Positions 33,271 to 39,851 of a stretch of 58,123 bases of DNA are shown piece by piece; the stretch's first letter is position 1; each line of letters starts with the position of its first letter. The stretch comes from CAG-917 sp051883555 (GTDB lineage: Bacteria > Bacillota > Clostridia > Christensenellales > CAG-917), in assembly GCA_051883555.1 (NCBI GenBank), contig JBJETY010000028.1, positions 1 through 58,123 of the forward strand, given 5' to 3'. The notes beneath the pieces were generated by a model. It was given only the letters and a program-made list of their open reading frames with translations, was not told the DNA's origin and searched no databases. A program made the translations under genes and the position numbers.

Positions 33271-33668
33271 TGTTTTTTTGTTATAACAACTACTCTTCGT
33301 TTTGCGTTTTACGCCGACTCTTCTTTTTGCATTTTACAACTTCTCTTCGTTTTGCTTTTCATAAACACTATTTTGTCATAGAGTCGATTTACGTTTCGTT
33401 TCCCGTCATAAAACAACTGCACATTTTATTTTTTGCTTTTGCGTCTACTCTGCGTTGCGTTTTTATATTTTACAACAACCGCCGATTTTTTATATCATAA
33501 AACCACCGCTTGTCCGTATTTAGCATAAAATATCCACTGTTTGTTTGGTTTCATATTATTTGTTCTGAATTTTGCGTTTTATTTAAACTACCGCGCACAA
33601 TAAAGCGTTACTTTTTTGCAATTAGACCGCTTATTCGGTACACTTTTTATAGCGTAACAAGCTTAAAT
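33271..33668. other. Intergenic region after the SRP RNA
   Basis: About 400 bases without a supported gene. It is T-rich on the plus strand. Three 25-bp degenerate repeats occupy 33292-33366. Open frames through it lack ribosome binding sites and consist of Phe/Leu/Ser-rich translation of the repeats. Confidence 0.6.
33292..33366. repeat. 25-bp degenerate tandem repeat, three copies
   Basis: Units begin at 33292, 33317 and 33342 and share ACTCTTCGTTTTGCRTTTTAC-like sequence with several substitutions. Confidence 0.7.
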
Positions 33669-33998
33669 TTAATTTGATTTTTTAATATTCTTTTGAGTAT
33701 CTAATATCCCTTGTATATAGCTTTTAGCAAGTTTTTTGTTCCCCTCATCCAACTGGTCGTATAGTTCTTGTATCTCTGTTTTAGGAATATATGAATTTTC
33801 TAACAAACTATCCGACGTTCTTCCTAAAATATAATCTGTTGTAACGTTAAAAAAATCGGCAAGTTTACAAAGCATTTCGGGTGTTGGTTTGTGTGTGTTT
33901 GTTTCATAGCCGGAATACGTTGCATAAGAAATTCCTAGTTTTTCCGCTACGTCAATTTGCTTTATTTTTTTTGATTGTCTGATTTCTTTAAGTCTCAT
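33669..33998 (-). CDS. XRE-family transcriptional regulator
   Basis: 109 residues from ATG 33998. A Cro/CI-type helix-turn-helix covers about 1-58 (RLKEIRQSKKIKQIDVAEKLGISYATYSGYETNTHKPTPEMLCKLADFFNVTTDYILGRT). A charged ~45-residue tail follows and may dimerise. A TTG nine codons upstream is open but less likely. There is no Shine-Dalgarno: TTGAAA (34033-34028), 16 nt and TAATAA (34011-34006) end 7 nt before the ATG, so the mRNA may be leaderless. Divergent from a DUF4234 gene. Three TTAGA-N5-TCTAA-type sites lie between the two genes, so it probably represses both. Confidence 0.93.
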   Translation of the reverse strand: MRLKEIRQSKKIKQIDVAEKLGISYATYSGYETNTHKPTPEMLCKLADFFNVTTDYILGRTSDSLLENSYIPKTEIQELYDQLDEGNKKLAKSYIQGILDTQKNIKKSN

Positions 33999-34027
33999 AT
34001 TTCGATTATTAATTTTTTTTGGCAATT

Positions 34028-34105
34028 TTTCAAGATTTTCTAAATTTTCTATTGACTTTTAGAGTTATTCTAAGTATATTATGATTGTTTAGAGAATCTC
34101 TAAAC
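34028..34105 (+). promoter_or_regulatory. Divergent control region: promoter plus three operator-like sites
   Basis: The plus-strand promoter is TTGACT (34052-34057), 17 nt, TATATT (34075-34080). Three sites share the form TTAGA-N5-TCTAA. The downstream one is perfect, at 34089-34103, within the 19-bp palindrome GTTTAGAGAATCTCTAAAC (34087-34105) over the expected start of transcription. The second is TTAGAgttatTCTAA at 34059-34073, between -35 and -10. The third is a half-degenerate TTCAAgatttTCTAA at 34029-34043, over the -35 of the XRE gene. Starts are exactly 30 bp apart. Confidence 0.8.
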
Positions 34106-34137
34106 ACAACGTAACAAAATAAGGAGAAAAAAAAAGC

Positions 34138-34560
34138 ATGGCAAACGAAAAACAAACTTACAAATTACTTTTGAAAACAAACCGCAGTTTAATTAAGTAC
34201 ATTTTACTTTCAATTATCACCTTAGGTATCTATTCAATCTACACTTATTATACCATTGGCGAAGACATTAATATGATTGCTAGCGGATACGACGGTAAAA
34301 AGACAATGAATTACGCGTTATTGTTTTTCCTCATTGGTCCTATTACGTTCGGTATCGGAATTTTGGTATGGATGCACAGAATCTGCAAACGCATAGGTTG
34401 TGAACTCGAACGCCGTCAGATACCATACAGCTTCGGCGCAGGCAGTTACTGGGGATGGCACGTACTCGGCGTTGCAATTATTGTCGGACCTTCAGTATTT
34501 ATTCACAAATTATGCAAAGCAATGAACTTACTTTGCAATGACTATAATGTAAACGACTAA
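34138..34560 (+). CDS. DUF4234 membrane protein
   Basis: 140 residues with three hydrophobic segments (about 18-35, 58-78 and 105-123). The start of the domain, YILLSIITLGIYSIYTYYTIGEDIN, and the later HRICKRIGCELERRQIPYSFGAGSYWGW are typical of DUF4234. Function is unknown for the family. AAGGAG lies 15 nt upstream of the ATG, separated by an A-run, so spacing is long. The gene is alone behind a repressor-controlled promoter and followed by a terminator, which suggests an inducible envelope function. Confidence 0.9.
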   Translation: MANEKQTYKLLLKTNRSLIKYILLSIITLGIYSIYTYYTIGEDINMIASGYDGKKTMNYALLFFLIGPITFGIGILVWMHRICKRIGCELERRQIPYSFGAGSYWGWHVLGVAIIVGPSVFIHKLCKAMNLLCNDYNVND

Positions 34561-34608
34561 TTTTGCAAACGACTAATTCAAGAAATTAGATTTAACCTAA
34601 ACGTTGAT

Positions 34609-34638
34609 AAAGCACTCATAAAGAGTGCTTTATTTTTT
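34609..34638 (+). terminator. Terminator of the DUF4234 gene
   Basis: AAAGCACTC (34609-34617) and GAGTGCTTT (34623-34631) pair around ATAAA, then ATTTTTT. Confidence 0.9.
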
Positions 34639-34774
34639 GCTTTTCTTAATCATGCTATCCATAGACTTAAAAATTTTGTTTTAGCCATAGATAAAAATCA
34701 CAAAATTAAATCTTAAGGTTAAAAATATATGACAATAGCATAACGCCGATTCACAGAATTAAGGAGAATATTTG

Positions 34775-34803
34775 TTGCCACGATTTATTTTTAGTGATAA
34801 TAT
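34775..34803 (+). promoter_or_regulatory. Promoter of the pyridoxal kinase gene (leaderless geometry)
   Basis: TTGCCA (34775-34780), 17-nt spacer, TAATAT (34798-34803), then 6 nt to the ATG. A competing reading is an upstream AAGGAG (34761-34766) with a 13-codon frame from TTG 34772 that ends overlapping the ATG (ATGA). Confidence 0.55.
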
Positions 34804-34809
34804 AATTTC

Positions 34810-35634
34810 ATGAACAAACGCATTTTATCTCTACAAGACTTTTCATCAATCGGACGTTGCTCACTTACTGCGGCAATTCCTATTATTTCTGCTTTAGGCA
34901 ACGAAATAATTGCTCTGCCTACCGCCCTTTATTCAACGCAAACGGCAATAGACAATTTTACTTTTACCGATTTATCCGACAATGTTTTGCCCGCATACAA
35001 CCACTTTAAGAGTATAAATGCGAAATTCGACTGTCTTTATACGGGCTTTTTAGGTACTCTGTCTTCACTCAATGCCGCAATCGAAATCGCAAAAGATTTT
35101 AAATCAAAAGGACTTTTAGTTGCGGTTGACCCTGCAATGGCAGACGATGGTTCACTTTACAGCGTATTCGACAGCAACTACTTCAACAAAATGCGGGACT
35201 TGGTAGCTCTTGCCGACGTCTTGCTACCGAATTTCACAGAAGGAAGAATGCTCTCTTCCGTAACTGACGAATCGACAGACAAGGACAACGCAACGGCAAT
35301 TCTGACCGCTCTGAAAAAGCAGGGACTTAAATGCGTAATACTTTCAGGCGTTACAAGCGGCAATTTATGCGGAACCGCAACGCTTTGCAACGACGAAATC
35401 TCTTTTCAGTTTAACAGTCGATTCGACAAGCGAATTCACGGTGCGGGCGACATTCTTTCATCGGTCGTTATTTCTTCCGTTTTAAACGGAACACCCTATC
35501 CCGTCGCCGCTCAAAAAGCAGTAGATTTTATACACTTTGCAATTCAGACTACCGTTAAAGATAATACGGATTTAAAATACGGCTTGAACGTGGAAAAATG
35601 TCTTCCGGAATTAATCGACATGCAAAAAATTTAA
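34810..35634 (+). CDS. Pyridoxal/pyridoxamine kinase (PdxY-like, ribokinase fold)
   Basis: 274 residues. Phosphorylates B6 vitamers to salvage pyridoxal phosphate. The N-terminus RILSLQDFSSIGRCSLTAAIPIISALG and ALPTALYSTQT are characteristic of clostridial pyridoxamine kinases. Asp in VDPAMADDG and PNFTEGRML follow. The catalytic anion-hole GAGD is in RIHGAGDILSSVV. No ribosome binding site lies at a normal distance. The related hydroxymethylpyrimidine kinases share the fold, so substrate is inferred. Confidence 0.88.
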   Translation: MNKRILSLQDFSSIGRCSLTAAIPIISALGNEIIALPTALYSTQTAIDNFTFTDLSDNVLPAYNHFKSINAKFDCLYTGFLGTLSSLNAAIEIAKDFKSKGLLVAVDPAMADDGSLYSVFDSNYFNKMRDLVALADVLLPNFTEGRMLSSVTDESTDKDNATAILTALKKQGLKCVILSGVTSGNLCGTATLCNDEISFQFNSRFDKRIHGAGDILSSVVISSVLNGTPYPVAAQKAVDFIHFAIQTTVKDNTDLKYGLNVEKCLPELIDMQKI

Positions 35635-36110
35635 GTGCACAGTCATAAAAAGCAAAGCCAATACGATAAAATTGCAAATAATTTGAATTCGATTATTAAA
35701 CAACCATATACGACCAAACAACATCGAGTCTGATTTTAAATTCTGACTCTTTAAATTTTGACTCTTTTTGTTTTTTAATCTTTTAAAATACTTTAAAAAT
35801 CTAAAATTCAGAATCTATAACTTTCGCTATGATTTTTTTCGTTGCCCATTCATTAAACGATTTTGACAAACAAATATTCTAGCTATAAAACAATTTTTCA
35901 AGATAAATTTTAATTTCTTTTTTATTTATAACGTTTTCAGTATCATATCTATAATATTTAAATTTCCGTCTCGCTTATTTCAAGCTTGTTTATTTTACGC
36001 TATCCAAATCATACATATTTACGCTCTCTTTCACGCTCGTTTATGCTACGCTAAATCGTCGCTTTTATATTTAATTTGTGATTTTTGTCAATATTCATAT
36101 TGCTGTTTCA
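35635..36110. other. AT-rich intergenic region
   Basis: About 480 bases between the kinase and the racemase-like gene. A short direct repeat (TTCTGACTCTTTAAATTTTGACTCTTT) lies near 35740-35770. No clear terminator, RNA or gene is seen. Confidence 0.55.
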
Positions 36111-36121
36111 TATTGTAAAAT

Positions 36122-36799
36122 ATGAAGATTGCAGTTTATGACAGCGGAATAGGCGGTTTGACAGTCCTTGCCCGTCTGATATCCGCTTTTCCCGATTGCG
36201 ACTATTTATATTATGCCGACAATGCGAATTTCCCTTTCGGGCAAAAAAACGTTAACACTTTGAAAGCTAATATCGCCGATACGGTTAATTTTTTAAAAAA
36301 AGAAAGCGATTTGCAAGTAATCGCATGTTATACCGCCTCAACTCTTATACCTAAAGACAAAACGACCTTTACCGTAAAGCCTGAAATCGAAAACGAAAAC
36401 ACTTTGCTTATTGCAACGCCGAATACGATAAAGAATTTATCGCCAAAATGTAAAATTGCAGATACGCCCTGCCTTGCATACATAATTCAGACAACGCTTT
36501 TGAACGAACGTAATTTTGAGTCGGTCGATAATTATTTGTTCGATACGTTAAGTGAATTTATAAAAACGGAACTCGTATCGATAGGATGCACACATTATAA
36601 CTATATAAAGAAAAACATAAAGGCATTACTCGGTGCGGAAAAAATTCTTGACGGAACCGATTTGCTTTTAGAAGAACTTGATAAAGAAATTTTACCGTCT
36701 GCCCATACAGGAAGACTATCGTTCGGATTTTCGGCAGGCGATGAATCGGAAGTTTATACAAAAATGCTAAAACGAATTTTAAGTCGAGAATTTAATTGA
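36122..36799 (+). CDS. Divergent glutamate racemase-like protein (Asp/Glu racemase family)
   Basis: 225 residues, about 35 shorter than usual MurI. The start MKIAVYDSGIGGLTVLARL has the catalytic Asp7-Ser8, and YYADNANFPFGQK matches the family. Cys69 is in ACYTAST where MurI has CNTAS, so the substrate-binding Asn is Tyr70. The second Cys156-Thr-His158 is in SIGCTHYN. The usual IGTIATxGT block is replaced by LLIATPNTIKN. Both catalytic cysteines remain, so activity is possible, but specificity may differ. No ribosome binding site is present; TATTGT lies 5 nt before the ATG. Confidence 0.85.
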   Translation: MKIAVYDSGIGGLTVLARLISAFPDCDYLYYADNANFPFGQKNVNTLKANIADTVNFLKKESDLQVIACYTASTLIPKDKTTFTVKPEIENENTLLIATPNTIKNLSPKCKIADTPCLAYIIQTTLLNERNFESVDNYLFDTLSEFIKTELVSIGCTHYNYIKKNIKALLGAEKILDGTDLLLEELDKEILPSAHTGRLSFGFSAGDESEVYTKMLKRILSREFN

Positions 36800-36833
36800 A
36801 ATGAAAACCCGATTTATAATATAAGAATCAACG

Positions 36834-36878
36834 AAATTCACGATTCAACTAAATTCACGATTCAACGAAATTCAATCG
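36834..36878. repeat. 17-bp tandem repeat
   Basis: AAATTCACGATTCAACT (36834-36850) is followed by AAATTCACGATTCAACG (36851-36867) and a partial third copy. Confidence 0.85.
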
Positions 36879-37037
36879 TATCGTTATGATAATTTAAGTA
36901 AATAGTTTTAAAGAGTTTAATATAACGAAATTAGCGAATCGCAGTTATAAATAAACCATAAAACGATTTGCTTTTGTCGGCATTTCCTTTTGCAATTTTT
37001 GTCTTTGAATTTTTTTTACAATTTATTAAACGGCACA

Positions 37038-37928
37038 TCAGCCGAAAGCTGCAAAGTTTATCGCCGAAGCTATAATTTGCGCAGTATTTTCCGTTAAAAA
37101 ATCAATTTCTTTAGGCGTAACGATAAGTCCCGACAAATTATTTTCGATAAGCGTTTCGGCATATTTTGCGGCGTCGGTTGATGAGCCTCTCTTTGAATCA
37201 TAATTGGAAAAAGCGTTATATAATACCTTGTCCAACTTTGCTACAAGCGGAACGCCGATGGCAAGCGTCGGCACTTTTAAAGTTGAATAATTAAGTCCTG
37301 TTCTGCCTCCGTTAACTCCGCTGGCTGGCTCTATGCCTGCGGTCGACAATTGAAAACTGTTCCCTATTCTGCCCACTTTTGACGTGCACAAAGTATCTAC
37401 GGCAATTACCAAATCCGGTTTAATTTGCGTCACAATGCCTTTTACAACGTCGAACGACTCGATACCCGTTTTGCCGTATACGCTTGGAGCAACGCTTGCA
37501 AGCGACTTCAAAAACCTATCTCCCGTGCCTTCCTTAATTATATTGCGCGTAACTTTTACTCTGTTTGCCACCTCAGGACCTAAACTGTCGGCGACAAGTC
37601 CGCCGTTGCCTAACCCGACAACAAGGATATTCTTTTTTATTCCGCCCGAATAAATGCTCATATCTTTAATTGCGTTGCCGACGATTTTAATCAGCGTACT
37701 TTTTTCGTTTTCGTTCAGACATTTTTTTCTTACGTCAATTGTTACGTAAACGCCTCTCGGCTTTCCAATCTCTCTTGCTATCTGTTCGGTTTTTACGTTT
37801 GTTACGTATTTATCGACAAAACCGTATTGTTGCGATTTTGTATATCCGTTATCTTTATTTTCAACCGCGTCTATCGCCATTTCGGTGTAAAACGTTTCTT
37901 TTAAGTCGTCGCAAATAAAATTTTTCAT
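37038..37928 (-). CDS. gpr: Germination protease GPR
   Basis: Forespore protease that degrades small acid-soluble proteins at germination (MEROPS A25). 296 residues, shorter than the ~370 of Bacillus. The TEMAIDA start, the VVGLGNGGLVADSLGPEVANRVKVTRNI block with Asp114, and LVIAVDTLCTSKVGRIGNSFQLSTAGIEPASGVNGG with Asp178 match the two catalytic Asp positions. A GATAAT hexamer lies 6 nt before the ATG and no ribosome binding site is seen. GATAATA is also one base off the sigma-G -10 pattern. It is divergent from rpsT, as in Bacillus. Confidence 0.95.
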   Translation of the reverse strand: MKNFICDDLKETFYTEMAIDAVENKDNGYTKSQQYGFVDKYVTNVKTEQIAREIGKPRGVYVTIDVRKKCLNENEKSTLIKIVGNAIKDMSIYSGGIKKNILVVGLGNGGLVADSLGPEVANRVKVTRNIIKEGTGDRFLKSLASVAPSVYGKTGIESFDVVKGIVTQIKPDLVIAVDTLCTSKVGRIGNSFQLSTAGIEPASGVNGGRTGLNYSTLKVPTLAIGVPLVAKLDKVLYNAFSNYDSKRGSSTDAAKYAETLIENNLSGLIVTPKEIDFLTENTAQIIASAINFAAFG

Positions 37929-37934
37929 AATTTT

Positions 37935-37940
37935 ATTATC
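37935..37940 (-). promoter_or_regulatory. Possible gpr -10 element
   Basis: Minus-strand GATAAT ends 6 nt before the gpr ATG. Extended as GATAATA it differs in one base from the sigma-G consensus CATWHTA, but no good sigma-G -35 is seen. Confidence 0.4.
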
Positions 37941-37969
37941 TATTAATTTAAAAAAACAATGTAATTTTG

Positions 37970-37998
37970 TTGCAAAAAAATTCGTCTTATGGTATTAT
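37970..37998 (+). promoter_or_regulatory. rpsT promoter
   Basis: TTGCAA (37970-37975), 17-nt spacer, TATTAT (37993-37998). The leader ends in GAAGGAG before the rpsT ATG. Confidence 0.75.
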
Positions 37999-38038
37999 TC
38001 TAAAAGTACAAATCAAGATGTTTTAGAAGGAGAAAAAA

Positions 38039-38311
38039 ATGCCTAACATCAAATCAGCAAAAAAGAGAGTTCGTGTTTCACAAAGACAAAATGCGGAAAA
38101 CGTATCACAAAAATCACAAGTAAAGACAGCTATCAAAAAGTATAACGCTGCAATCGAAGCAAAAGATATTGCCCTTGCAGAACAACTTTTGCCTGAAACT
38201 GTCAAAGTTATAGATAAAGCTAAATGTGACGGAATTTTTCATAAAAACACTGCTGCAAGAAAGGTTTCTCACCTTTCAAAAGCTTTGTCAGACCTTAAAG
38301 CCGCAAAATAA
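38039..38311 (+). CDS. rpsT: 30S ribosomal protein S20
   Basis: 90 residues, starting MPNIKSAKKRVRVSQRQNAEN, with the closing block GIFHKNTAARKVSHLSKAL. GAAGGAG precedes the ATG, and a strong terminator follows 16 nt after the stop. Divergent from gpr. Confidence 0.98.
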   Translation: MPNIKSAKKRVRVSQRQNAENVSQKSQVKTAIKKYNAAIEAKDIALAEQLLPETVKVIDKAKCDGIFHKNTAARKVSHLSKALSDLKAAK

Positions 38312-38326
38312 TAACGAACAATCAAT

Positions 38327-38358
38327 AAAGACCTACCGTACGGTAGGTCTTTTATTTT
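38327..38358 (+). terminator. rpsT terminator
   Basis: AAAGACCTACCG (38327-38338) and CGGTAGGTCTTT (38341-38352) form a 12-bp perfect palindrome, then T-rich sequence. Confidence 0.9.
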
Positions 38359-38692
38359 TAGTTGATTTAAATTGCTTTTATTATTATTGCTAAAATTGCT
38401 TTTATTATTGCTAATAGCTTTTTTCAATAATTTTAAATCGCTTTTAAAAATTGATAATCCCTATCTTTTAACTACTTTTAATTATGTTCAGTATTTATTT
38501 TTTTAAATACTTTCATTATTTAGTATTAAATTTAAGAATTTGTTTTAAGCATTTAAGTTAAGTATTTATTTTAAACATTTAAGTTAAGTATTAAATTTAA
38601 TATTTATTTTATCAAATACTTTCATTATTTTAATTATTCATTATTTAAATCATTAAAATGCTTTAATTGTTTCAGGTAAAAACGCAAAACGG
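38359..38692. other. AT-rich spacer with small tandem duplications
   Basis: No gene. A 24-bp duplication (38371-38394 and 38395-38418) and a 26-bp duplication (38550-38575 and 38576-38601, core CATTTAAGTTAAGTATT) are present. No clear terminator for the WG-repeat gene on the minus strand. Confidence 0.65.
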
Positions 38693-39562
38693 TTATCTTG
38701 CATTCCATTTCACGGTTCCGTCTTTTTCAAGCTGTCCCCACTTACCGTCCTTTTTGACCTTTGCCGAGCCGTCTTCAAAAGGCGTAGCCGCGTCGAACTG
38801 AAAATCTACGATAAGTTTATTATTTTTATCTACGTATCCGCATTTACCGTTTTTTACTACCATGGCAAAACCTTCGGAAAAGCTTAATCCCGCTTCATAA
38901 TCGAACGGTATCACCATATTATTGTTTGAATCGATATAACCGCATTTTTCATCGAGTTCGACGAGTGCAAGTCCTTCCTTAAAGGAAAAAACTTCGTCGT
39001 ATACGGGAGGAATGACGTTTTTTATTCCGTCATAAAATCCCCATTTCGTACCGCGCTGAACCTTGCGCCACTCTTCAGGCGGATACGGCGGTTTAAGCTG
39101 TTTGACTTCTTCAACGCCATAATGCGGACGTCCCTCGCCCTGCCTGAGTTTTCCGCTCAAAGTGAAAAATTTACGGTTCGGCAATTTTTCTTCAACTTTT
39201 TCCTGCTTTACAGGTTGAGCGTTTTGTTTAGCCGCTTTATCGTTTGTCTGTTGTTGCGTTTCATGGACTTTTGGTTGGTCGTTTCTTGTCGCAAAAACAA
39301 AGCCCTTTTTGCGTAAACACTTTGAAATTTCAATAAACTGCTTTTTGCCGAACATTTGAATTTTATACATATCCTTTTCGGTCTTTTTGACCAAATCGGA
39401 AGCGGTTTTTAAATTATTATCGAGCAAAAGCTTTAACGTGTTTTCTGAAAGCCCCAATTGTTCGAGCGGAACTTTTCTGGCGGCTTCTTCCATTTTTGCG
39501 TCGTATACGTTTGTTACTTGTGCTTTTTCGCTCTTTTTATAGTAAAATTTCTTTTTAGCCAT
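38693..39562 (-). CDS. RpoA-CTD-like HhH domain fused to WG repeats
   Basis: 289 residues from ATG 39562, which has AAGGAG. A longer frame to 39640 crosses this site and is rejected. A basic N-terminus (MAKKKFYYKKSEK) is followed at about 35-90 by LEQLGLSENTLKLLLDNNLKTASDLVKKTEKDMYKIQMFGKKQFIEISKCL, like the RNA polymerase alpha C-terminal domain. A Gln/Lys-rich linker follows, then WG/KWG-type beta repeats (RGTKWGFYDGIKNVIPPVYDEV, EKCGYIDSNNNMVIPFDYEA, GKCGYVDKNNKLIVDFQFDA, GKWGQLEKDGT). No signal peptide. The function is unknown; a link to transcription is suggested only by the CTD-like part. Confidence 0.88.
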   Translation of the reverse strand: MAKKKFYYKKSEKAQVTNVYDAKMEEAARKVPLEQLGLSENTLKLLLDNNLKTASDLVKKTEKDMYKIQMFGKKQFIEISKCLRKKGFVFATRNDQPKVHETQQQTNDKAAKQNAQPVKQEKVEEKLPNRKFFTLSGKLRQGEGRPHYGVEEVKQLKPPYPPEEWRKVQRGTKWGFYDGIKNVIPPVYDEVFSFKEGLALVELDEKCGYIDSNNNMVIPFDYEAGLSFSEGFAMVVKNGKCGYVDKNNKLIVDFQFDAATPFEDGSAKVKKDGKWGQLEKDGTVKWNAR

Positions 39563-39851
39563 ATTAACTCCTTTTTTAATTATATCAAAAAGGTTTAAAT
39601 ATAGCAATAATTTAAACCAATTTAAAACCGTACAACTCATTTAAAAACATACAACTCACAATTTGACTTCTTCTCTTACGACTTATCTCAAACTTAATAC
39701 ACAGTGCGTCGCAAAGTATTTATTCTTTAAATCTCGGTTGTTGACTTATCGGCATAAATAATTTATTATATTGCTATAAAGAATTGATAAAGGGGTTTTC
39801 GATTTGATTAAATTTTTGCTAAAACGTTTCATAAAATCGACTACTTAAACT

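Noticed and set aside
33157..33381. A 74-codon plus-strand frame
   Set aside because: It lies within the 3' part of the SRP RNA and its terminator and has no ribosome binding site.
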